5,969 nucleotides of DNA from SFTH01 sp963643985 (GTDB lineage Bacteria > Bacillota > Clostridia > Christensenellales > Aristaeellaceae): the NCBI GenBank assembly GCA_963643985.1, contig CAVINP010000113.1:1-5969 (forward strand). The letters are read 5' to 3'. Of the stretch, positions 1 through 4,488 are shown one piece after another. The notes below the pieces were generated by a model that saw only the letters and a program-made list of their open reading frames with translations, was not told the DNA's origin and made no database searches. The stretch's first letter is position 1, and each line of letters begins with the position of its first letter. A program made the position numbers and the translations under genes.

Positions 1-388
1 AGGCCAGCTCCTTGCAGCTGTCGTTGATCACGCCGCTGCCCACGCCCAGTATCAGGTCACAGCTCGTGTCAAAGTGCATCAGCGCGTTGCCGATCGTCCA
101 CTCATCCGGCGCGGGCTTGTCCTTGGGCAGCACGTAGAGTTTGTAGGCGATGCCCGCCTTTTCGAGCACCGCGCAGAGCTTTTCGCCCGCGGCCCTGTAG
201 GTGTTCCTGTCGCAGAGCACAAAGGGCTTTCGGCTCTTGAGTACCCGCAGCATCTCCGGCGCGGATTCTATGGCGCCCCGGCAGGACTTGACGTAGGCAA
301 TGTTGACCGCGTGATGCCTGCCGCAGTCGCAGTCAAAACCCTTGGGATCAATCAGCTGCTCAACCGTGAGCTTCGTCAGATCGGACAT
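1..388 (-). CDS. sn-glycerol-1-phosphate dehydrogenase-like protein (AraM/EgsA family), N-terminal part; continues past the left edge
   Basis: Only the first 129 codons are in the window. The start is ATG at 386-388, preceded by a strong GGGAGGAA site (395-402) six bases upstream. The protein begins with a short N-terminal segment containing CDCGRHH (residues 20-26). It then shows a Rossmann-like beta-alpha pattern (KPFVLCDRNTYRAAGEKL, residues 54-71) and the nucleotide-binding glycine loop GVGSGVINDSCK (115-126). This loop and the Cys-rich start match, from memory, the AraM/EgsA branch of the iron-containing alcohol dehydrogenase / dehydroquinate synthase superfamily. Those enzymes reduce dihydroxyacetone phosphate to sn-glycerol-1-phosphate with NAD(P)H and use a metal; the expected metal-binding histidines would lie outside the window. 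The gene starts 16 bases after hicB ends, so it is probably the third gene of the hicAB transcript. Another Fe-ADH-superfamily dehydrogenase is the main alternative. Confidence 0.82.
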   Translation of the reverse strand, partial: MSDLTKLTVEQLIDPKGFDCDCGRHHAVNIAYVKSCRGAIESAPEMLRVLKSRKPFVLCDRNTYRAAGEKLCAVLEKAGIAYKLYVLPKDKPAPDEWTIGNALMHFDTSCDLILGVGSGVINDSCKELA

Positions 389-404
389 GGCGTATTCCTC
401 CCGT

Positions 405-803
405 TTAATAATCAACTCCGAGTTTTTGCTTCAATGCGTCCTGAAGTACCTGCGAGAAATTGAGACCACGCTCCTCGGCAGCCTCATTCAACCAGGACGG
501 AATGGTCAATGTTTTCTTGATGGCCTTTTCGGATGTGCGACGGCGAAAGGCCTGCGTGTCGGCGGACACCAGCGAGACAACCGCTCCCGCAGGCGCGGCA
601 TGCGCACCGATGGCAGAAGCCTCGGGAATATCGCGCCCCTTTTCCTCCGCGCGCGCCAGATAACCCGACAGCGCATCCTCGGCCATGAACATGGCATCGG
701 TCAGATCGTTGCCGCAGGTATAGCAATCGGGCAGATCCGGAAACGATACATTGTACAGGCCGTCCTCAGCCTCAAAGATTGCAGGATAAATGTATTTGGA
801 CAT
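405..803 (-). CDS. hicB: HicB-family antitoxin with C-terminal ribbon-helix-helix domain
   Basis: A 132-residue protein. Residues 1 to about 60 carry the HicB fold signature: a YIYPAIFEAEDGLYNVSFPDLPDC start, then a helix with DAMFMAEDALSGYL (36-49). Residues about 95-128 (KKTLTIPSWLNEAAEERG onward) look like a ribbon-helix-helix DNA-binding domain. Known HicB proteins neutralise the HicA RNase by direct binding and use the C-terminal domain to repress their own promoter. The linker between the two (about 60-93) is Ala/Ser-rich and probably flexible. The ATG at 801-803 is preceded by AAAGGAGG (810-817) six bases away. The gene follows hicA after 24 bases, which is the usual toxin-first order for this family. 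The twin palindromes in the hicA promoter are the likely target of its DNA-binding domain (inference). Confidence 0.95.
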   Translation of the reverse strand: MSKYIYPAIFEAEDGLYNVSFPDLPDCYTCGNDLTDAMFMAEDALSGYLARAEEKGRDIPEASAIGAHAAPAGAVVSLVSADTQAFRRRTSEKAIKKTLTIPSWLNEAAEERGLNFSQVLQDALKQKLGVDY

Positions 804-827
804 ACTGCGCCTCCTTTGGCAGGGAAC

Positions 828-1013
828 TTACTGCAGACCCGCATCCCGCTTGATTCTGTTTGCCGTTCCCGTAGGAATTTCGCGGGCAGGATGGCGCGGG
901 ATCATGATTTCCTTGCCGGTGATCGGACTGTACCAGAGATCATGCTCACCGCGATGCTCTATGAAGTGACAGCCCGCCTTCCTGATCAGCCGCGTCAGCT
1001 CGCTGGTCTTCAC
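828..1013 (-). CDS. hicA: HicA-family mRNA interferase toxin
   Basis: A 61-residue protein, within the normal size of HicA toxins, which fold as a small double-stranded-RNA-binding-like domain and cut mRNA when free of HicB. Family features visible: the start KTSELTRLIRKAGC; RGEHDLW (residues 21-27), in which H24 lines up with the catalytic histidine of the usual G-S/T-H motif; a strand KEIMIPRHP (34-42); and the closing helix IPTGTANRIKRDAGL (46-60). The second position of the catalytic motif is Glu (G-E-H), a small departure from the common Ser/Thr. Translation starts at GTG (1011-1013), with GGGAGG (1021-1026) seven bases upstream. There is no in-frame ATG that would give a full HicA. The key histidine is intact, so the toxin is probably active. 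Confidence 0.94.
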   Translation of the reverse strand: MKTSELTRLIRKAGCHFIEHRGEHDLWYSPITGKEIMIPRHPAREIPTGTANRIKRDAGLQ

Positions 1014-1036
1014 TGCGTTTCCTCCCTGTACACTAC

Positions 1037-1065
1037 ATTATATACGTATTTATACGTATTGTCAA
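1037..1065 (-). promoter_or_regulatory. hicA promoter, perfect sigma-A consensus
   Basis: Read on the minus strand: TTGACA (1060-1065), a 17-bp spacer (1043-1059), then TATAAT (1037-1042). Both hexamers match consensus exactly and the spacer is optimal. Transcription would start near 1030, leaving a 5' leader of only about 17 nt with the hicA ribosome binding site close to its start. A promoter this strong in front of a toxin fits tight repression by the HicAB complex. Confidence 0.88.
1042..1059. promoter_or_regulatory. Twin palindromic operator inside the hicA promoter spacer
   Basis: The 8-bp perfect palindrome ATACGTAT occurs twice, at 1042-1049 and 1052-1059, as part of an exact tandem duplication of the 10-mer TATACGTATT (1041-1060). 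The two centres are 10 bp apart, about one helical turn, so two dimers could bind the same DNA face. The pair fills the spacer between the -35 and -10 boxes. Ribbon-helix-helix repressors often bind such short paired palindromes, so HicB is the natural candidate ligand (inference). A further 6-bp inverted repeat (AAGGAT 1064-1069, ATCCTT 1075-1080) flanks the -35 box. Confidence 0.7.
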
Positions 1066-1080
1066 GGATCCCTAATCCTT

Positions 1081-1111
1081 AAAACGACGGGAGAATATTC
1101 CCCCGTCGCTT
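1081..1111 (-). terminator. Rho-independent terminator of alaS
   Basis: On the minus strand, CGACGGG (1108-1102) pairs with CCCGTCG (1091-1085). The helix can extend outward into A-U and G-U pairs with the T run and inward through a G-U pair. It is followed by TTTT (1084-1081). The hairpin starts nine bases after the alaS stop codon. The T run is short, so termination may be incomplete. It separates alaS from the hicA promoter, which reads in the same direction. Confidence 0.75.
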
Positions 1112-1119
1112 CATATATA

Positions 1120-3081
1120 TTACTTGTCTCCGATGGTGGCCTTGATGCGGCGCACGCCTGCGGAGGAAGCCTCTTCCTTGCGGATCCTGAAGGACTTCAG
1201 ATCGCCGGTGTTGCTCGCGTGCGGGCCGCCGCAGATCTCCTTGGAGAACTTGCCCATGGTGTACACCTTCACGCGCTCGCCGTACTTGGACTCGAACAGA
1301 CCCATGGCGCCCTGAGCCTTGGCCTCGGCCACGGTCATTTCCTCGCAGACGACCGGCACGGCGGCCTGAATGGCCTCATTGACGAGACGCTCGACCTCGG
1401 CCTTTTCCTCTTCGGTCATCTTGCGGCCGAAGGAGAAGTCAAAGCGCAGGCGCTCTGCGGTGATGTTGCTGCCCTTCTGGTGCACTTCCGGCCCCAGCAC
1501 CTTGCGCAGCGCGGCCTGCAGCAGGTGCGTCGCGGTGTGCAGCTTCGCGGTCTCCTCGGAAGCGTCGGCCAGACCGCCCTTGAAGCGCTGCTCCGCGCCC
1601 GCGTGGCTGGTCTCCTGATGCTTCTTGAAGCGCTCGCGGAAGCCCTCGACGTCCACCTTCACGCCGCTCTCCTGAGCCATTTCGCAGGTGATCTCGATCG
1701 GGAAGCCGAAGGTGTCGTAGAGCTTGAATGCGCTGCGGCCGTCGATGACGGTGCAGCCGTCGATCAGCTTGCCGATCTCCTCCCCGGAAATCGTGCCGGC
1801 CTTGATCTTCTCGATCGTGGGCAGGTTTTCGGGGGACGGCGGCAGCATCTTCAGCGCGGCGGCCATGCTCTCGGCGGTGATGCCGGCCTTGAGTGCCTCA
1901 AAGGCCGCGCTCCTGCGGCGCATGTTGCCCAGCACCTTTTCAAACTCGGCCTGGCCCTTCTTCAGTGTGCGCTGGAAACGCTCCTCTTCGAGCTTGAGCT
2001 GCTCCAGGATCACGCCGCTGTTGCGGTCGAGTTCCGGATAATTCTTCTTGTACTGATTGATGATGACCTTCGCGATCTCGCAGGTGAAGCCCTCGGGCAG
2101 GCCCAGCTTCATGCCGTGACGCACGGCGCGGCGGATCAGGCGGCGCAGCACGTAGCCCTGGTCGACGTTCGACGGGGTCACGCCGCGGTCGTCGCCGATG
2201 ATGAAGGTGGCGGTGCGCATGTGGTCGGAGACGATGCGGATGGCCTTGGTGACCTCCTCGCTCTCGCCGTACCTGCGGCCGGACAGCTCCTCGATCTTGC
2301 CGATGATGCCGGAGAAGATCTCGGTGTCATAGACCGACTTCACGCCCTTGAGCACGCAGTAGGTGCGCTCAAGGCCCATGCCGGTGTCGACGTTCTTCTG
2401 CTTGAGCGGAATGAAAGTGCCGTCGGCCTGCTTTTCATACTGCATGAACACGTCGTTCCAGATCTCAAGATACCTGCCGCAGCTGCACGCGGGGGAGCAG
2501 TCGGGGCCGCAGGGCGCCTTGTCGGTGATCCAGAACATCTCGCTGTCGGGGCCGCAGGGGCCGGTCACGCCGGCAGGGCCCCACCAGTTGTGCTTCTTGG
2601 GCAGGTAGAACACGTGATCGGGGATCGCGCCCTGCTTGCGCCAGAGCTGCGCGGCATCCTCGTCGCGCGGGCAGTCTCCGTCGCCCTCAAAGACGGTGAA
2701 CGCCAGGCGCTCCTTGGGCAGGCCCAGCCATTCCTCGCCGGTCAGGAACTCCCAGCTCCAGGGGATCATGCTCTCCTTGAAATAGTCGCCCAGAGACCAG
2801 TTGCCCAGCATCTCAAAGAAGGTCAGATGGCTCGGATCGCCCACGTCGTCGATGTCGCCCGTGCGGATGCACTTCTGCACGTCGGTCAGACGCACGCCCA
2901 TCGGATGCTTCTCGCCCATCAGATAGGGCACCAGCGGATGCATGCCCGCGGTGGTGAAGAGCACGGTCGGATCGTTTTCGGGGATGACGGACGCGCTGGG
3001 GATTTCCGCGTGTCCCTTGGACTTCATGAATTTCAGAAACAGGGATCTGAGATCGTCGGCCGTCTTGATGTTTGCGTTCAT
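1120..3081 (-). CDS. alaS: Alanyl-tRNA synthetase, short form without C-Ala domain
   Basis: This enzyme charges tRNA-Ala with alanine in the cytoplasm. Residues 1 to about 240 form the class II catalytic core: FTTAGMHPLVPYLMG (42-56), TFFEMLGNWSLGDYFK (87-102), GPCGPDSE (174-181), LEIWNDVFMQ (205-214) and VDTGMGLER (231-239). Tyr/Arg-rich helices of the tRNA-recognition region follow (SDHMRTATF, GYVLRRLIRRAVRHG). The editing domain keeps all four zinc ligands: H515 and H519 (HTATH), C617 and H621 (CGGPH; most bacteria have CGGTH). The protein is 653 aa, against roughly 875 in typical bacteria. It ends just after the editing domain, so C-Ala is absent, and the barrel before HTATH is replaced by about 20 residues (FKGGLADASEET). 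There is an extra segment at about 385-440 and a Cys cluster at 191-201. An ATG at 3117 in frame falls inside the leader terminator and has no ribosome site; the ATG at 3079-3081 has AAGGAG (3090-3095) eight bases upstream and is preferred. Confidence 0.96.
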   Translation of the reverse strand: MNANIKTADDLRSLFLKFMKSKGHAEIPSASVIPENDPTVLFTTAGMHPLVPYLMGEKHPMGVRLTDVQKCIRTGDIDDVGDPSHLTFFEMLGNWSLGDYFKESMIPWSWEFLTGEEWLGLPKERLAFTVFEGDGDCPRDEDAAQLWRKQGAIPDHVFYLPKKHNWWGPAGVTGPCGPDSEMFWITDKAPCGPDCSPACSCGRYLEIWNDVFMQYEKQADGTFIPLKQKNVDTGMGLERTYCVLKGVKSVYDTEIFSGIIGKIEELSGRRYGESEEVTKAIRIVSDHMRTATFIIGDDRGVTPSNVDQGYVLRRLIRRAVRHGMKLGLPEGFTCEIAKVIINQYKKNYPELDRNSGVILEQLKLEEERFQRTLKKGQAEFEKVLGNMRRRSAAFEALKAGITAESMAAALKMLPPSPENLPTIEKIKAGTISGEEIGKLIDGCTVIDGRSAFKLYDTFGFPIEITCEMAQESGVKVDVEGFRERFKKHQETSHAGAEQRFKGGLADASEETAKLHTATHLLQAALRKVLGPEVHQKGSNITAERLRFDFSFGRKMTEEEKAEVERLVNEAIQAAVPVVCEEMTVAEAKAQGAMGLFESKYGERVKVYTMGKFSKEICGGPHASNTGDLKSFRIRKEEASSAGVRRIKATIGDK

Positions 3082-3370
3082 GATAGATTCTCCTTCGTAT
3101 AGACCAAAAATCGGCATCCTTCACCCTCAAGGACGAAAAGATGCCGTTCGCGGTACCACCCTGATTGACCCCCGCGGCTGCGGGAAGCCCACTCAACGCC
3201 CGTAACGGAGGCCGCCGTCGCGCCATTTCCTGCGCAAAGCCCGGGAAAATTCCCAAAGGGAGATGGCCGCCCGAAACCGCCCATGCCGCCGCCCTTCCAC
3301 CAAGCGGGCCGCTCTCTGTTCATCGCATGCGCACATACCGGGCTATTTCACCCTGAGGCCTTTGTATATC
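3082..3370 (-). ncRNA. T-box riboswitch leader of alaS (tRNA-Ala sensing)
   Basis: The leader is about 289 nt from the predicted start near 3370 to the alaS ATG. The T-box itself, AGGGTGGTACCGCG (3162-3149), is an exact match to the conserved 14-mer whose UGGN bulge pairs with the NCCA end of uncharged tRNA. A Stem I region with AGAGAG (3317-3312) lies near the 5' end, and CCGTTACGG (3208-3200) with a CCCGC/GCGGG stem III follows. The specifier segment GGAAATGGCGCGA (3230-3218) contains overlapping GCG triplets, an alanine codon; which one is read is uncertain. When alanine is short, uncharged tRNA-Ala would stabilise the antiterminator and allow alaS transcription. Confidence 0.93.
3106..3146 (-). 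terminator. T-box terminator hairpin upstream of alaS
   Basis: On the minus strand, CGGCATC (3146-3140) pairs with GATGCCG (3118-3112), followed by ATTTTT (3111-3106). The loop contains CGTCCTT (3135-3129), which can instead pair with the AGGG side of the T-box to form the competing antiterminator. This is the expression platform of the riboswitch. Confidence 0.9.
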
Positions 3371-3376
3371 GGAATC

Positions 3377-3405
3377 ATTATATCAATAGGAAAGTTAAAT
3401 GTCAA
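3377..3405 (-). promoter_or_regulatory. alaS promoter, perfect sigma-A consensus
   Basis: Read on the minus strand: TTGACA (3400-3405), a 17-bp spacer (3383-3399) and TATAAT (3377-3382). Start of transcription is predicted at G3370 or A3369, just before the T-box leader. A constitutively strong promoter with control placed at termination is the usual T-box arrangement. Confidence 0.9.
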
Positions 3406-3425
3406 GACGTGAGAGAGGCCGGTGG

Positions 3426-3579
3426 CCGGTGAAACAGTGTGATGCGGCAGTTATTGCAGCACAAATTGCCCGCATCACATTTTTCCGGGTTTTTCAACGG
3501 GAAATTTCACGTTTTTCCGCCTTTTTTGAAGCGTTTTATCACATTTTTCCGAATGTGACCGGTGAAACAGCGCATCACA
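3426..3579. repeat. 154-bp region bracketed by 12-bp direct repeats with inverted flanks
   Basis: CCGGTGAAACAG occurs at 3426-3437 and 3559-3570. The left copy is followed by TGTGATGCG and the right copy by its reverse complement CGCATCACA (3571-3579). A further CCGCATCACA at 3470-3479 forms a perfect 10-bp inverted repeat with TGTGATGCGG (3438-3447). ATCACATTTTTCCG is repeated at 3474-3487 and 3538-3551. TCACATT/AATGTGA (3539-3545, 3552-3558) form a small hairpin. Confidence 0.75.
3476..3551. promoter_or_regulatory. Phased T/A-tract array (predicted intrinsic bend) with 32-bp motif spacing
   Basis: Seven tracts, all on one helical face: T5 at 3480-3484 and 3490-3494, AAATTT at 3502-3507, T5 at 3512-3516, T6 at 3522-3527, T4 at 3534-3537 and T5 at 3544-3548. 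Their centres advance by a mean of about 10.7 bp. Superimposed on this, the 12-mer CACRTTTTTCCG starts at 3476, 3508 and 3540, exactly 32 bp apart. Phased tracts are known to curve DNA; an effect on either neighbouring promoter is inference. Confidence 0.6.
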
Positions 3580-3584
3580 ACTCA

Positions 3585-3634
3585 TGCCGCCCCTGAAAGG
3601 GGAGGTGCCGAGCGAATGCGAGGCGGAGGGGTTT
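3585..3634. repeat. REP-like GC-rich intergenic hairpin repeat (candidate)
   Basis: CCCCT-GAA-AGGGG (3590-3602) forms a tight hairpin. A second small stem GCC/GGC (3607-3609, 3622-3624) encloses GAGCGAATGCGA, and GGAGGGGTTTT follows (3625-3634). From memory, closely similar sequence (CCTC..CGC..GCTCGGCACCTCCCC read in reverse) is scattered between genes in many gut clostridia, so this is probably one copy of a dispersed family. The copy number cannot be seen from one window. Confidence 0.45.
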
Positions 3635-3642
3635 TCCTCTCC

Positions 3643-3670
3643 TGTTCCCTAATCCCTGTTTCCTGATCCC
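3643..3670. repeat. 14-bp imperfect tandem duplication
   Basis: TGTTCCCTAATCCC (3643-3656) is followed directly by TGTTTCCTGATCCC (3657-3670), 12 of 14 positions identical. The core CCCTAATCC also appears at 1070-1078 beside the hicA promoter. It lies directly right of the REP-like repeat and may belong to the same dispersed element. Confidence 0.6.
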
Positions 3671-3731
3671 TCCCCCAACTCCATCAAAAATATGACGAAT
3701 TTGAAGAAATCTGGGTTTATTCCCCGAAAGC

Positions 3732-3760
3732 TTGAAAGCACGCATGCGCTTGGGTATAAT
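3732..3760 (+). promoter_or_regulatory. Promoter of the two-component operon
   Basis: TTGAAA (3732-3737), 17-bp spacer, TATAAT (3755-3760). Transcription would begin near 3767. This places the in-frame ATG at 3763 at or before the transcript start and so rules it out as the translation start of the response regulator. Confidence 0.8.
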
Positions 3761-3792
3761 AAATGTATAAATGTGAAAATTGGGGTGGTTTT

Positions 3793-4488
3793 ATGTCTAT
3801 GTATCCTCTGATTCTGATTGCAGACGACGATCCGGTGGTACACGAGTCGCTGGGCCTGTATCTGGACAGCGAGGGCTATGAACACCAGAGCGCGTATGAC
3901 GGTCAGCAGGCACTGGAGATGTTCGAGAGCCTCCATCCCGATCTGATGGTTCTGGATCTGATGATGCCCAAGGTCACGGGTCTGGACGTGTGCCGCCAGA
4001 TCCGCCAGAACAGCTCCACGCCCATCATCATGCTCACCGCCAAGGGCGAGGAGATCGATCGCATACTGGGCCTTGAGCTCGGCGCGGACGACTACATCGT
4101 CAAGCCCTTCAGCCCGCGCGAGGTGCTGGCCCGCATCAAGGCCGTGCTGCGCCGCTTCAGCGAGAAGCCCGGCGATGAGGATTCCTCCATCATCCGCCTG
4201 CCGCAGCTGGAGATTTCTCTGGACAACTATCAGGTCAAGGCCGCGGGCAAGGTCATTCCCTGCACGCCCAAGGAAGTCGAGATACTGCACATGCTCTGCT
4301 CGAACGTCGGCCAGGTCTACTCGCGTGAGCAGATACTCTCCCGCGTCTGGGGCTACGACTATTTCGGCGACACGCGCACCGTGGACGCGCACATCAAGCG
4401 CATCCGTCAGAAGCTGCCCCAGGAGGGCGTACCGTGGGCACTCAAGACGGTCTACGGCGTGGGCTATCGCTTTGAGGTCAACGGATAA
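3793..4488 (+). CDS. OmpR/PhoB-family response regulator
   Basis: A 231-residue cytoplasmic transcription factor. The receiver domain (about 5-121) has the acidic pocket D11-D13, phosphorylation site D55 in VLDLMMP, switch residue T82 (LTAKG) and K104 in IVKPF, all in canonical positions. The C-terminal winged helix (about 132-229) has TPKEVEILHMLCSN, REQILSRVWGYDYFGDTRTVDAHIKR-type recognition-helix sequence and the closing VYGVGYRFE. Phosphorylation by the partner kinase would promote dimerisation and DNA binding. Two starts are possible: ATG 3793 (chosen) or ATG 3799 (MYPLILIADDD). The ribosome site GGGGTGG (3782-3788) lies 4 bases from the first and 10 from the second, so the second is a real alternative. 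The stop overlaps the kinase start. Similarity to PhoB, ResD and WalR regulators is too general to name a regulon. Confidence 0.96.
   Translation: MSMYPLILIADDDPVVHESLGLYLDSEGYEHQSAYDGQQALEMFESLHPDLMVLDLMMPKVTGLDVCRQIRQNSSTPIIMLTAKGEEIDRILGLELGADDYIVKPFSPREVLARIKAVLRRFSEKPGDEDSSIIRLPQLEISLDNYQVKAAGKVIPCTPKEVEILHMLCSNVGQVYSREQILSRVWGYDYFGDTRTVDAHIKRIRQKLPQEGVPWALKTVYGVGYRFEVNG

Larger units (their letters stand above)
3406..3731. other. Divergent intergenic region without a convincing gene; curved DNA and repeats
   Basis: This stretch separates the divergent alaS and response-regulator promoters. I see no protein gene with a ribosome site and family signature in it. From left to right it holds a direct-repeat copy with an inverted repeat (3426-3479), phased T/A tracts (3480-3548), a small hairpin and second direct-repeat copy (3539-3579), a GC-rich REP-like hairpin repeat (about 3585-3634), a 14-bp tandem duplication (3643-3670), and a plain AT-rich stretch (3684-3725). 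Confidence 0.7.

Noticed and set aside
342..1082. A 246-codon plus-strand open frame over hicA and hicB
   Set aside because: It lies opposite two recognised genes with good ribosome sites and shows no family signature or ribosome site of its own.
1219..3102. A 627-codon open frame on the plus strand opposite alaS
   Set aside because: It is the antisense shadow of alaS, produced by GC-rich third positions. Its translation is low-complexity Ala/Leu/His-rich sequence with no domain, and alaS is certain from its motifs.
3082..3117. A longer alaS start at the ATG at 3115-3117
   Set aside because: It would place the start inside the 3' arm of the T-box terminator, with no ribosome site in front. 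The ATG at 3079-3081 has a good AAGGAG at the right distance.
3438..3484. The 10-bp inverted repeat followed by TTTTT as an intrinsic terminator on the plus strand
   Set aside because: No plus-strand gene lies upstream, since alaS points away, and the 22-nt loop is large. It is better treated as part of the repeat cluster unless a plus-strand transcript is found.
3476..3551. Regular 32-bp spacing as a miniature CRISPR array
   Set aside because: The repeated unit is only 12 bp, the copies are degenerate, the intervening DNA is itself T-tract-rich and partly similar between units, and no cas gene is present.
3399..3596. A 65-codon plus-strand open frame in the intergenic region
   Set aside because: There is no ribosome binding site, it runs through the T-tract and repeat DNA, and its start overlaps the alaS -35 region. 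A real peptide is unlikely.
3763..3792. A longer response-regulator start at ATG 3763
   Set aside because: It lies three bases after the -10 box, at or before the expected transcript start, and would add ten residues absent from the family.
3649..4392. A 247-codon minus-strand open frame opposite the response regulator
   Set aside because: It is the antisense shadow of a clear OmpR-family gene; the translation has no domain logic.
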